Positions 22,751 through 33,527 of a DNA stretch of 64,000 bases are shown piece by piece. The notes under the pieces are model-generated. The model was not told the DNA's origin. It made no database searches and was given only the letters and a program-made list of their open reading frames with translations. Positions within the stretch are counted from its first letter, which is position 1. Each line of letters begins with the position of its first letter. Origin of the DNA: Helianthus annuus. Its lineage: Eukaryota > Streptophyta > Magnoliopsida > Asterales > Asteraceae. Made by a program: the position numbers and the translations under genes. The stretch is taken from the NCBI RefSeq assembly GCF_002127325.2, contig NC_035447.2, forward strand, positions 26,117,762 to 26,181,761, in the 5' to 3' direction.

Positions 22751-24642
22751 TCCCGGAAAGCGTTTTCAGCCTCTGCGGTTCACTGGAATTGTTCTTTCTT
22801 TAAACAGTTCCGCAGGGTCTTGATGAAAGGATAAGACTTAGCTGCATGGTTGGCTAAGAATCTGTTGAGTGCCGCTAGCCTGCCGGCCAGTCGTTGCATA
22901 TCTTTCATCGTTGAAGGCGATGGCATGCGCTCGATCGCCTGAACTTTCTCCGGGTTTACCTTGAATCCATCTTTAGTCACGATGAATCCAAGGAATTTGC
23001 CTTCTTCCATTCCAAACGAGCATTTCCCTGGATTAAGCTTTATGTTAACGCTTCGCAGAGTCTGGAATGATCTGTCAATGTCTGTGAGCATGGTATCCTC
23101 TTCCATGCTCATGACGACTAGGTCGTCCATGTAGATTTCGACACTTTTGCTTATTTGCCCGCGGAAAGTGTCATTCATTAGTTTTTGATAAGTTGCGCCC
23201 GCGTTGCGCAACCCAAACGGCATTTTTGTATAGCAGTAATTCCCGGTAGGAGTCCGGAATGTCGTTTTGTCTTCATCCTCGATTGCCATTTGTACCTGAT
23301 GGTACCCTTTGTAGCAATCGAGGAAACACTTCCATCTGAATGGTGCGAGATTATCGACTTTTTCGTCGATTTCTGGAAGCGTGTAACAATCCTTAGGGCA
23401 GGCTTTGTTAAGGTCTTTGTAATCGACGCACATGTGCCAGCCCCCGGATGGTTTTTCTACCATGACTGGGTTGGATAACCAAGTCTGGTATTTAACTTCC
23501 CGCAGGATGCCTGCGGAGAGCAGTTCGTCGACCTGCTCTTGCATCGCCTGATTTTTAGCGGACCCAAGGTGGCGTTGGCCTTGGATCACCGGCTTGATAC
23601 TTGGTAAGGTATTCAAGTGATGTTGCGCGATATCACGTGGGACCCCTGTCATGTCTGCGGGTGTCCACGCGAAAATGTCTTGGTTCCTGAAGAGAAGTTG
23701 CTTCAGGTGCGCTTTGGTGGTTGGGGACAAGGCGTGACCCAATGTAACCTTTTGTTCTGGGTATCTCGCGTTGAGAACCCATTTTTCTGGTTGGTTGTTG
23801 GGGGTGGGTCTTGCGACCTTGGTCGGACGTAGCTCGTCCGACATCATGACGTCTCTTCGAGCGTAGATTATCGCGACCCCCGATTCGATTGGGAAACCGA
23901 CAGCAGAGTGGGGGACGGATGTAATCATATTGAAATCTCCCTGGGATTCTCTCCCAAGGAGTACGTCATATCTGGAGGTGTGAGGTAAAACCATGAAGTT
24001 TACCTCTTCTGTTCTTGTGTGTCTTCCGCTGGTAAGACGCACAGGAAAGGTGATCTGGCCCAGGGGAAAGACAGTTTCCCCTGCGAACCCGGCCAATGGG
24101 TAATCTACTGCTTGCAACCGATCTTTGTCCTCCTGGTCAAACTGGTTGAAGCATTGTTCGTAGATTATGTCAGAAGTACTGCCCGGGTCGATGAATAGAC
24201 GCTCGCTGCAGTAGTGTGCCAGTTGGCCTGTAATAACGACGGCGCGCCTATCGCGCGGTCCGCCTCGGACTTTTGGAAAGACGACTTGCTCGTCTTTCCA
24301 GTCATTGTCCGGCCTTCTCGCCGCTTTGCGCGGCCTACCTTTGCCTCCGTTGATCATGTGGGTGGAGGCAACGTACATGGTTTTCTTCCCGGAGGAGGTA
24401 CCTTCGCCATGAGGGGTGATGCGCTTGGTGGGTTTTTGTCCACCTGGCAAAAGATGTTGCAGTTTCCCCTCTTTTAAGGCTCGCTCAATCTCCAGCCGGA
24501 GACTGATGCAGTTGTTGGTGGTGGGGCCCGAGTCCTTGTGATACTCACAGTAGAGTGTGAGATTCTGATTTTTCTTGAACTTCATTGGTTGGGCCGGTCG
24601 CAGGAATTGCGGGTCCGCAAGAAGGACCTCGCTTGGCGACAT
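22751..24642 (-). pseudogene. Tat pol, part 1: gag zinc finger, protease, reverse transcriptase
   Basis: This is a 620-residue open stretch. Residues 30-45 hold a Cys/His cluster (CEYH..C) that ends gag. The protease motif is IDPGSTSDII with D152 as the likely catalytic Asp. RT spans about 340-560 with FLDCYKGYHQ (D442), KMPFGLRNAGATYQ and YMDD at 504-507. The frame ends at TGA 22780-22782 after KKEQFQ. The same frame continues with TAEAENAF, where related elements have Trp, so the stop looks like a TGG to TGA change. The ATG at 24642 is internal: the same frame is open further upstream with gag-like sequence (NYNAQRDNRASKKD), so the original product was a gag-pol polyprotein. Confidence 0.92.
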
Positions 24643-26098
24643 AGTGATCTCGGTAGAGTTGCGGGCCCGAGAATCTTTCTTTGACGCCCGGTTGTCCCGT
24701 TGGGCGTTGTAGTTCCTTGGGTCGAACGGGTTGGTTCGCGGGAAGTATGGTTTGGAAATACTGTCGCGATTTCCCGCGTCTTTGTTGCGTTTGTTGTTGC
24801 GCTTGGACCCTTGGTGGGAGGTTTCGGCTTGGGGCTGTGCCTTTGCAAGATGCGGTTCAAGGGACCGCTGCGTCTAGGCATATGTCTTTACCGCGATCAT
24901 GACATCTTCCCATTTTTTAGGCAAGCCCTCCTTGCCAGAGATGGTCATGACTATCTACTTGTCCCTGACGGCCTTGATGAAGTGGTTTCGTGCCATTTGG
25001 TCTGCCACGTCACCTATCTCTAGGCACTCTTTGTTGTAACGGACGACGAATGCCTCGATAGATTCGTCGTCCCTACGCCAGATATTCATGACGTCCATCG
25101 AATCGCGTTCGTGGCGCCGTTGTTAGCTAAAATGGGCGAGGAACTTGGCATGCAAGTCCTCGAATGATTCCAGTGATCCCACTGGCAAAGAATCGAACCA
25201 TGCCCTGGCCAGGCCCGTGAGGGTCTGGGGGAATACACCAAGTGGGTTCATCCCACTGGCCATTGCACCCCGCACCCATGAAAATGTTCATGTGGTCGTC
25301 CGGGTCGGTCGAACCACTGTATTTCCCAACATTGAATGGGAACTTTGTTGTAGTGACATGGGCGCGGGCAATCCGCGGGGCGAATTTCGAATTTTCGGCC
25401 GCTGCCTTTGGCCTGTAGGGTTGATTCGTAGGGCGCTTTGCCGCCCTGAGGTATGTGTTGCGGGGGTGACTGAGAGGAACATAGTTGCGTCCTCCTGGTC
25501 TGCTGCTGGTGTCATGCGAATCCCCGCGATAGGTATGGTCGTCCGGGTCGGTATGACCGTACCCTTCGGTGTATGGTAGTGGGCCCAACCGACTCTGAAT
25601 ACCTGAGCCGTGTCGGGATATGGACCGTCGCCTGTCCTCGCCATTAGGACCTAGGCGGGTATGCACTGGTCCCCTGGTGTGGGACCCGTACGAGGAATCG
25701 TCCTCGTTAATTGTGTGGATCGAACAGTAAGATGATCCGCGGTCTTCACGTCTGCTTCTGGAAGCTGGACGTGAATGTACCCTGCCTTTGTATTGTAAAA
25801 TACGATTGGCAGGGGTGTGCGGTGCTGGGGTGGGCCCGGCTTGTATTTGCGCTTCCGCACAAGCGCGGTTGTATGTTGCTGTCAGCAAGGCTGCCTGCTG
25901 GTCGTACCAGGCATGAACGTCCATGCCTGGTGGGATCACAGATGCGTACTGTGATAAGTCATGTCCAAACGTAAGGGAGGGACCCCTTTGTGTGGACGTG
26001 CCGATGTGTCCAGGTTGCGATGTTGAGGGATTGACCCCTACTGGACTTAGATTTATGGGATTTTGGTTATCCCCAGTGTTGTTTTGGTGATCAGTCAT
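24643..26098 (-). pseudogene. Tat gag, frameshifted
   Basis: The ORF 26098-25127 (323 codons) starts with a Gln/Asn/Pro-rich N-terminus, then Arg/Ser/Asp-rich low-complexity sequence and the capsid-type stretch VTTTKFPFNVGKYSGSTDPDDHMNIF. Near 25210-25260 the frame shifts. The expected capsid continuation (AWFDSLPVGSLESFEDLH, then AKFLAHF) is found in another frame at about 25130-25205, and further gag sequence follows in the frame of pol. At least one frameshift therefore separates the gag N-terminus from the capsid C-terminus. Gag would form the cytoplasmic particle that packages element RNA. It starts about 60 bases from the right LTR. Confidence 0.85.
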
Positions 26099-26140
26099 GA
26101 TCGTGAGAGAGGGAAAAGGATGGTTTAAAAAGTGTTAAGA

Positions 26141-26157
26141 GTAGCGGTGGGCGCCAA
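26141..26157 (-). other. Tat primer binding site
   Basis: On the minus strand TTGGCGCCCACCGCTAC follows the 5' LTR directly. The TGGCGCC start is typical of primer sites in the Tat/Athila group. I do not assign the tRNA. Confidence 0.75.
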
Positions 26158-27033
26158 TGATGAAACAATGGTTAACCGGGCAGGGTTAACTCACTGGTCT
26201 CGTCAAGAAGGGTTAATCCCTTCCTCTCGAGGATCGCTGGCTGGATCACCGGTGGGTTGATCTCCTGCACAAGGAAACAAACCGTGACTCGTAACAAGGA
26301 GGATGGGGTGGGGGGTGCTCCTTATTACCACTCTCCGGCGTGGGAATCAGTAAATAGCTTGGGAAGCAAAGTATGATAGTAGTAGTAGTGAGAGAGTTGT
26401 GAAGAGATACCTCAAACCTGGTTTGGGGTTGGTATTTATAGCCGAGGAGTGAAGGAGGAGGATGATGGACGGACTGACGACGTGCTGCACCTTTGCAGGT
26501 GTGTCAGGCTTGTCGGTTGTGGATGTTACGCCACGTCAGTCCGTTGCTTACGTAGCCCTGGCAGGTGACTGCTATTGGTGCCACTTGCACTGTGGTGTCA
26601 GTCCCACTTGTTGAGCGTATAGGATGCGGTGCGAGCCGCATCGCTGTCTGTGGTAACATCTGATGTTATCGCGTCTCTTGCTTGTGATCAAGAAATACGC
26701 GAGATGCGGTGCTGGTCGCATCGTCGCCTGTGGTGACTGTTGCTGTTATCCAGCTTCCTTGTATTGATAGAAGTGTTCACTGGACGCGGTGCGAGGCCGC
26801 ATCGCTGTGAATACTTACGTTTTCATACACCAGATGTGATGCTATGTCGCATCGCTCTACCGTTGTCATGTTCCAGGTAAGTCCTCCTCCATCACTAGAC
26901 AGATTGGATTCAACCCTTGTGTCGACGCGTTCTCGCATGGGCACAAGTAGGTTGTTGGCTAGTGGGGGTTTTGATAAGGGTAATGGGCACTTACGGTCGA
27001 TGCTAACGCGAGATCTGGGACCATACCCCTTGA
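26158..27033 (-). repeat. Tat 5' LTR, full length (876 bp)
   Basis: It starts TGATGAAACA and ends CCCCTTGA on plus, where the terminal CA has become GA. GTATT follows, matching the left flank. It includes the segment deleted from the other LTR, and four inverted GATGCGG..CCGCATC type motifs at about 26623-26860 that lie upstream of the TATA box on the transcribed strand. Confidence 0.9.
26431..26442 (-). promoter_or_regulatory. Tat LTR TATA box
   Basis: Minus-strand CTATAAATACC sits about 590 bases into the LTR, with transcription expected to start about 30 bases further to the left. It is absent from the deleted 3' LTR. Confidence 0.6.
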
Positions 27034-27227
27034 GTATTGAAGTATACATAACAAATAGGTTGATATAACTGCTAATAAATTTATGACATCTTTAGGACCA
27101 TCGAGTAAGAAAATTATTGATTGCTTCAAGCATGACATGTGAAAACTGATTTATCTATCCAAATGCCAAAAATGACACCTCGCAAAAGAATTTGATATAA
27201 CAAATAAACAAGATAACTATTAATTTT

Positions 27228-27547
27228 AAGGGAAGGTTCAAATGAAAACCAATAGTTATCGCGAAAACTCGAAAACTAATTAAAAAAGCCAAAAGAACAT
27301 ATCAATTTTTTTTTTTTGCATACCAATTTTCGCCACTTTTTATATATAAAAAAAAAATTCAAAAAAAAAAATTTGTAGTGCACATGTGTAGTATTACACA
27401 TGTGCACTACAAAAAATTTTTTTTATATATAAAAAAACCTGTGATTTTTATAAAAAAATGAAAAAAAAAAATTGTGTGTTTTTTAGGTTTTTTTAGTTAG
27501 TTTTCGAGTTTTCACGATAAAAGTGGTTTTAATTTGACCATCCCCTA
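27228..27547. mobile_element. Mutator-like MITE with long inverted repeats
   Basis: The left end (GGGAAGGTTCAAATGAAAAC, then CGCGAAAACTCGAAAACTAA) mirrors the right end (TTAGTTTTCGAGTTTTCACG, then GTTTTAATTTGACCATCCCC) over about 60-70 bases with some mismatches. It is 320 bp, AT-rich, with no ORF. Long TIRs with this GAAAACTCGAAAACTAA core fit Mutator-type MITEs. The flanks are TAATTTT-like on both sides, but I cannot fix an exact 9-bp duplication. Confidence 0.65.
27372..27413. repeat. Perfect hairpin in the MITE centre
   Basis: Arms TTTGTAGTGCACATGTGTA and its exact complement flank a 4-base loop (GTAT). The hairpin is the symmetric core of the MITE and would fold strongly as RNA. Confidence 0.85.
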
Positions 27548-27949
27548 ATATTTTAATACATCAACTTGTCATGTGTATATTTTGCTTTCAAGATACACAT
27601 TGAAAGCAACGGGAAGACCAATTGGAAATGACGATTGAAGACTAGGACTACCAGTTATATCCAAAGGGAGTCTATAGATGCATTTTGATGTTTATAGTTG
27701 GTCAGTTGTCGTGTCGTAGGTGTTAGGGAGTCAAATGGTGTCTAGAACAGTGTGTTTGAGATGTATGTTACGTATATTGCTGATTTGTTACATATGTTAA
27801 CTTAGATTAGGTTTAGGTAGTGAACGTGGCTCAATCGCTAGGGGATGTTAATGATTGGTTTATTTGATTTATATAGCTCCTGATGTCTCACAATAGCCCA
27901 ATTACATATGCAAGAAGTATACTCACCTATATGATGTAATTCTTCAAAT
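27548..27949. other. AT-rich spacer, nothing recognised
   Basis: No ORF, terminal repeat or known motif is visible between the MITE and the LINE poly(A) end. Confidence 0.5.
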
Positions 27950-27950
27950 A

Positions 27951-28711
27951 CCTTTTTTTTTTTAAAGTAAACTTCATTAGCAGAACCGAACCCGAAAATC
28001 GGGCCGAAAACAGAGACAATTACATATTTACAAATTTACACCAATCCCTCCAATCTAAAATACCTTTCCTGGCTCTATGTTTATACCAGAAAAAACTAAC
28101 GACCCTAATCTCACTGAAGATCTCGTCCACATTGCTCTTTTTCCGGTTAAACCTCAAGTTATTTCTAGCTTTCCACAGAACCCAACACGTAGTGAGAATG
28201 ATGCCGTGAACCGCTTCCCTCTCCGTCTTCCCTTTGTCTCCCATATTGTGGATCTCTAATAAATCTCTGAATGAAAAAACAAAAAAGTTTTGGATCCTGC
28301 ACCAAAAGCTAATTTTCTCCCACACTCCCAAGGCTAACGGGCATGCAGTAAAAATGTGAGACACCGAATCAAGACCCTCGTTGCAAAAATTACACATGTC
28401 ATCGATTATCACCACTCCCCTTTTTCCGAGTGCTTCAACCGTAGGCACCCGGTTCATCTCAGCACGCCAAGCGAATAAGCTGCACTTCTTTGGAACCCAT
28501 TTGCATTTATCCATAATAAACCGGTTACTGAAGTCGCGCCTTGAAACCAAATGATTTTTCACAGCCGCAACCGAGAACTCGTTTGATCCACTGCCTAGCC
28601 AAGACCACTTGTCGGGGTTGAGGGACAAAGAAACCGAGGCCACAGCGGCCCTAAGATCCTGCCATTCAGTCCGCTCCACTACCGAGTCAGGATCGCTTTT
28701 CCATACGGGAG
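27951..28711 (-). mobile_element. 5'-truncated L1-type LINE end
   Basis: The poly-T run at 27953-27963 on plus is the poly(A) tail of a minus-strand LINE. About 57 bases further in, the end of the RT ORF begins. Homology-like sequence fades beyond about 28711 (PVWKSDPDSVVE). Only the last few hundred bases of the roughly 5-6 kb element are present, which is typical of incomplete reverse transcription. Confidence 0.8.
28020..28679 (-). pseudogene. LINE ORF2 C-terminus, zf-RVT domain
   Basis: The 219 residues match the C-terminal zinc-binding region found after the reverse transcriptase in plant LINEs (zf-RVT). Key features are GSNEFSV, then KWVPKKCSLFAWRAEMNRVPT (residues 60-80), then C96, C99, H108, C113 in CNFCNEGLDSVSHIFTAC, then CWVLWKARNNLRF. 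The reverse transcriptase and endonuclease are absent, so this fragment is inactive. The frame is open to a natural stop, so the truncation is fairly recent or the piece has been lucky. Confidence 0.88.
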
Positions 28712-30294
28712 TTTACCTATACTATACGAATTCTTGAAATGTTTGAACATTGATAAATTCCCACAATAATGATTTTTAAATGACGAATTAACATACCACA
28801 TGAAGAAGATCTTCACCATAATAGTTGATTATAGTTTGATCTTGAGTTCTAGTGTTGATGGCTTGTCAGATAAGAACAGTCGCCCCGTCTTGTTCTTTAA
28901 CGACACGCTTGCTATGTAATGTCTATAACGATGACAATAATAGCACTATGGTGGATTCAAGATCGCCTTCTTCTTTCGTCGGTACAGTGTTGGCAGGGAA
29001 GCATCTTGTGTTGTTTGAATCGCCCAGATCATAACTTACGTAACTTGCTCTGATACCAGTATGACGGATATCATAGAACAACCGAAATTCTCAAACACAT
29101 TTAACACACACTTGATTCGAATAGGATTTGGATATTAAATAATAACGAGTTGCCGTGAACCTGCGCGTTGCGGCGGGATTGTTAAATCAATGAAAATATA
29201 AATGTTAAAACACTAACCAGGCATGTGTGTTGTGGACCGTCACGTAAAGTTTTATTTTATCAAAAAGATAACTAAGTTGAATCAATAACATTGGTTCATT
29301 ATGCTACGGACACTCGCTACAACCTATATGTCCAAAATGGTTTACATTGATCGAGAACAATAAATATTAATGGTATTACCAGTTGTTTTTTTCTCTCTCC
29401 TATTATAAAAATATTTAAAGTTTATATGAGTTAAACATACACAACAAATATTTATGTTTCCTGAAGTTATTCTAGTATAAATATATAAAAAATAGCAACT
29501 ATAAATAATTTCCTTTATTCTTTTTATGGTAAAACATTTTTGTTTTTTACACACTCAATTAACTTGGTGGGTGAGAAAAATGTATATAGTATTATAGCGG
29601 GTATTTAAGAAATGTATGTATATAATATTTTATAAAAGGATGGTAAAAAATGGGTGTATGATGTCATCAGATACCAGCAAACCAAACATATACCATTGTT
29701 CAAAATGAAAACTCACATGGGGTGGTTCCAATTTCTTCAATATACTCAAAACACAAACGCCTACAAAATGGCACAAAGGAATCAGAGGGAAAATTGGTAA
29801 CACAGTAGCACACCAATGCCACCACAACCACCTTGCTACCGCCACCACAACACCACCACCACAGAATTGCCACCAACGACGCCCAATTTTTGTAACCAAA
29901 TATCTTTTTAAACTCTAAACTCTTCGTCACCCATCATCGACCATGTTGTTCTTGTCCCTGCGTTGGCGCATTTAGTGGCGGAGAATTAGTTTTGAATATG
30001 TTCGGTGATAAGAGATAACATGGCGGGAGATATTTGGTGGCGGTGGCTGGTGGAGTTTATATAGGGTGTGAAAGTGTGGCAAACGACGGGGGAATCGGTG
30101 GTCGGAAGAGACGCATTGGTTTGGTTATTTTTGTGGAACGGCATGTCGATTTGATTATATATCAACCATAAAGTTATGAAGTTATATGATTATATGAATG
30201 TTGTTGTCGGTTCCGTGTTACGGTGCGTACACCACCGAAAGAATCTGAGAATAAAAACAGTGTTTTTTTTGTCGAATTGTTGTACGCTTAATGG
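28712..30294. other. Unassigned region with a possible primer-site relic
   Basis: No protein domain is recognised in the short ORFs. At 29047-29058 the plus strand reads GCTCTGATACCA, the exact complement of a tRNA-iMet primer site, next to TGACGGATATC. It could be the border of a minus-strand LTR element, but no LTR pair is visible. A CCACCA-rich stretch lies at 29815-29875. Confidence 0.35.
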
Positions 30295-30297
30295 TTA

Positions 30298-32191
30298 GGG
30301 GAGGAGGGGTGGTCACTAGTGATAGATTTCTATCACTCTCACTATCCAATCAAATCATGCCATATCATCAACCAAAATTCTATCACTAGTGATACAAATG
30401 TAGGGGGTGGTATCACTAGTGATGGAATTCTATCACTCCCAAATTTTTTAAATTTTCATTTTAAAATTAAATTTCACTAATTTTTTTAATTTTTTTAATT
30501 TTCATATTAAAATTAAATTTCACTATTTTTTAATTTTCTATTTTAAATTAGAAATTAACAATAAAACACTAAAATTAAAAATTTCATTAAATTTAAAACA
30601 TACTACTTCAATTTAACATACTACAAACATACAATTTAAAAAAAAAAAAACCTACTCCTCGTCCGAATCATGAAACTCCAAACCTAGAGAACCTACTAGT
30701 TTGATTAAATTGTATCTCAACCGAAAGTGAGTTTCTTTGTTACGCAATTGTAGATGGATATCTTGTGGAACTTGAACTTGTGTAGGAGGATCCGGCACCC
30801 AATCCGGGGATATTGCACGTCCGTCTTCTTTGATCAGCATATTGTGCAATATGATACATGCATACACTATGCTATGTATTGATTTCTTGGTCGTCGCACG
30901 AACCGGTCGGTGTAGTATACCCCATCTACCCTTTAAAACACCAAATGCCCTCTCAACATCTTTTCTTGCCGATTCTTGCAATTTTTTGAACACGATTTCT
31001 TTATGCTCGACAGGAAATGAGGGAGCTTTCACAAAAACAGACCAAGACGGGTAGATACTATCCACAAGAAAAAAGTCTCATCTGTAATGTCGACCGTTAA
31101 CATTGAAAGGAGAGGAAGGTGCGGTACCATCCGTTACGGTTTGAAACAATGGCGACGTGTGCAACACATTGATGTCGTTGTTTGAACCTGGAACACCGAA
31201 ATACGAATGCCAAATCCATAAATCATTCGACGCCACTGCTTCTAGTATGATGGTTGGTCTTTTGATGTCTCCCCTAACATACGCCCCTCGCAACTCTCTT
31301 GGACAATTTTTCCACTCGATATGTGTACAATCGATGCTACCGAGCATCCCGGGAAAATGCCATCTAGCCTCATGTGCGGCGTAAATACGTGAGAAGTCGT
31401 GGCTCGTCGGTTTACGTAAAAACTCGTTAGCATACAACTTAATGACCGCGTTGCAAAAAAATTGCAAACATTCACGTGAAGTTCTGGCCGACATAGCTAG
31501 GTATTCATCATATTGATCGGGAGGGTTACCTGTCGCTAGTTGGCGAATGGCGGACGTGCATTTTTGTATCGGCGTGAAACTTGGTTTGCCCCTCGCATCG
31601 TAACGTTCTTGAAACCATTCCTCGCTTGCTTCGATATCTCCAACAATCTTTAAAAATAATTCTTTGGGTAAACGAAACCGATCTCTAAACGTTTCGGCAT
31701 TGTAGAGGGGATTTTCCACAAAATAATCGTTTATCAAAACTTCGTTGGCACGTATACGATCACGGTCGACCATCTTCTTCTTTGGGCGGGACGACTCGGC
31801 ATCAAGCTCGTTATACACCGACACAAAATATTTTAGCGTCTCATTGTCGGAAGACGACTCGGTATCGCTATTGCTAGAAATCGGAAACGTCGAATCCGTA
31901 GGAAAATCCATTTGAGAAAGATGTAGATTGTGTGAAATGGGTTTATGTTTTTTATGTGTGTAAAATGGTTTAAAATGGTGATATATATAAAATGTTTAAA
32001 GGTTTTTTTTTTTAATAAATTACCGTTGAATAACGGTCGAAAATTGGAACCAACGTTCAAATTCTTTCAATCTTCAACGCGTGATAACTTCAACGCGTTT
32101 AAAATTTCACGCGTGATACAATGGGAGGCGACGGTGTTCAACGCGTTATTTTTGTTCATCACGGTGCTATAACGCACCGCCCCTCCTCCCC
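30298..32191 (-). mobile_element. PIF/Harbinger DNA transposon with intact ends
   Basis: TIRs are GGGGAGGAGGGGTGG on the left and CCGCCCCTCCTCCCC on the right. Both are flanked by TTA (30295-30297 and 32192-32194), the TWA duplication typical of this superfamily. The 1,894-bp interior holds one gene on the minus strand for the nuclease. The Myb-like second protein of autonomous PIF elements is absent. Subterminal repeats lie at both ends: ATCACTAGTGAT three times at 30317-30422, and ACGCGTGAT/CAACGCGTT words at 32080-32145. These may be transposase binding sites (inference). Confidence 0.92.
30652..31911 (-). pseudogene. Harbinger transposase (HARBI1/ALP1-like nuclease), one premature stop
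   Basis: The frame runs 420 codons from ATG 31911 to TAG 30652 and is broken only by TGA at 31078-31080 (codon 278). The N-terminus is acidic and Ser-rich. The DDE nuclease domain covers about 190-350, with D194 in LGSIDCTHIEW, D246 in GSNNDINVL and E320 in RKDVERAFGVLKGRW, followed by the family's ACIILHNM motif. The stop falls between the second Asp and the Glu, so a truncated product would lack the third catalytic residue. Readthrough would restore a full nuclease-length protein. A CGA to TGA change is a plausible origin. A TATA-like run lies upstream at 31977-31990 on the minus strand. Some family members are domesticated host genes, but the flanking TIRs here mark a transposon copy. Confidence 0.92.
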
Positions 32192-32194
32192 TTA

Positions 32195-33297
32195 GAATGT
32201 GGTCTGGAAATTAATGTTTTTAATAGTCGCGTTGGGTTGTGGATGGAAGTCATGGAATGGTTTATATTTTTGTTTTTTGTTTTTTTTGTTTTTAATCAAT
32301 AATTAATTTTGAAAAGGTGTATCTATTAATTTTAGTATTTTGTTTGAAATAGACACGCCTTTTTATTTCTTGTCAAACCTTTTCATTGCTTTTTGTATAA
32401 GAGATAGCGGTTAGTTTTGAAAAGGGGCGTCTATTAATTTTAGTATTATGTTTAGAATAGACACGCCTTTTTATTTCTTGTCAAACCTTTTCGTTGCTTT
32501 TTGTATAAGAGATATAATTATATCTTGGTAATTCAACATTGTTGCAGATGAATCACTATATATACCATTTTGAAAGACGGTTGAATAATGGTTTGAGTTA
32601 TGGTGGGAATAACCGCCAAGGGCGGTCAACCGGCGCCATCACACACCCGTTGCACCGTTTTACTAATTAAAAAAACATAATAAATTTAAATCATCCTAAT
32701 TAATAGTTAATACAAATAATACTAATTATAATTAAGTTTATAAACCAATAGACTGTTACGTACCTCCTTAATTGAGGTGGTTTGTTGGTCGTTATCCATA
32801 ATTAACAAGCCAAGATAGTAGGAGCCAGTCCTCTATTTGGTGAGAGCATGATCCTCTTGGTTAAGTAGGCTCCTTTGGTTAACTAAAAGATGTTGGCTCA
32901 GTGTGTTGGATATTACCTCTTCACTATACAAACTATATATGTTGGGTCAGAAACAATGATAGAACTTGAGAACAATAAACAGAAACAACCTTTGATTAAT
33001 GGAAAAACTGGACACCCCAAAATTGGTATACAAACTCGCAATTTAAACTTAACTAAACATCAATTCCTAAACATATTAAAACTTTTTTTTAGAACAGCCA
33101 TCGAATACTATACAAGCCTAATCACTAGGGCAAATATATTGGCGAATGATCAACCACACTCTACGAACCTAATATAATTACTAAATGTGATTTAAATAAT
33201 TAATAAAATAAAACCAGAAAACCAAAAAACTAAATATAATTAACCTATTTTAATATCAAGCAACGTGACCGTTGCCAAATCCCTATAAATATGCTTT
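32195..33297. other. AT-rich region between transposon and copia element
   Basis: It contains the tandem duplication listed separately. Near its right end CCCTATAAATATGC (33281-33294) looks like a TATA box on plus, just before the copia LTR begins. It could be the U3 of the retroelement that resumes at 40063, but no target duplication links the two sides. Confidence 0.35.
32303..32518. repeat. Two-copy tandem duplication, 108-bp period
   Basis: The phrases GAAAAGG..GTCTATTAATTTTAGTATT, ATAGACACGCCTTTTTATTTC and GCTTTTTGTATAAGAGATA occur twice, offset by 108 bases, with few differences. Confidence 0.85.
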
Positions 33298-33527
33298 TGT
33301 TGTGAAACAACGGCCTATTAGCGACTAGTATATGAACTAGAGCGCAAATATCAAAGGAACATAGAGAGAAAGATAGAATAGAGAATTGTTATTCATTGAG
33401 ATGTATACACCATATACAAATGCCACTATATATAGGCATATACATTAATACAAAAGAACTTAAAGAGATGGGAGTTATAGGAGTTGTGTATGTGGAAAGT
33501 CACCTTATAAATGATGCATTCATAACA
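33298..33527 (-). repeat. copia 3' LTR
   Basis: It differs from 39833-40062 by only a few bases. A TATA-like CTATATATAG lies at about 33425-33434 when read on minus. Confidence 0.88.

Larger units (their letters stand above)
14183..27033 (-). mobile_element. Ty3/gypsy Tat-lineage retrotransposon (12.85 kb)
   Basis: Two LTRs (14183-14926 and 26158-27033) flank gag, protease, RT, RNase H and integrase, in that order on the minus strand. The TSD is GTATT at 14178-14182 and 27034-27038. A TGGCGCC-type primer site sits inside the right LTR, and a polypurine tract (CTGGGGGGACT on minus) inside the left LTR. Two features mark the Tat/Ogre/Retand group: a second RNase H-like domain before integrase, and a long region between pol and the 3' LTR holding an antisense gene. 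The coding capacity of gag-pol is broken, so the copy is not autonomous today. Confidence 0.93.

Noticed and set aside
29630..29930. Minus-strand ORFs rich in Gly/Val/Trp
   Set aside because: They reflect a CCACCA-rich low-complexity stretch, with no domain or gene structure.
32890..33177. 95-codon plus-strand ORF before the copia LTR
   Set aside because: Low-complexity Asn/Thr/Ile-rich sequence with no domain, in AT-rich DNA.
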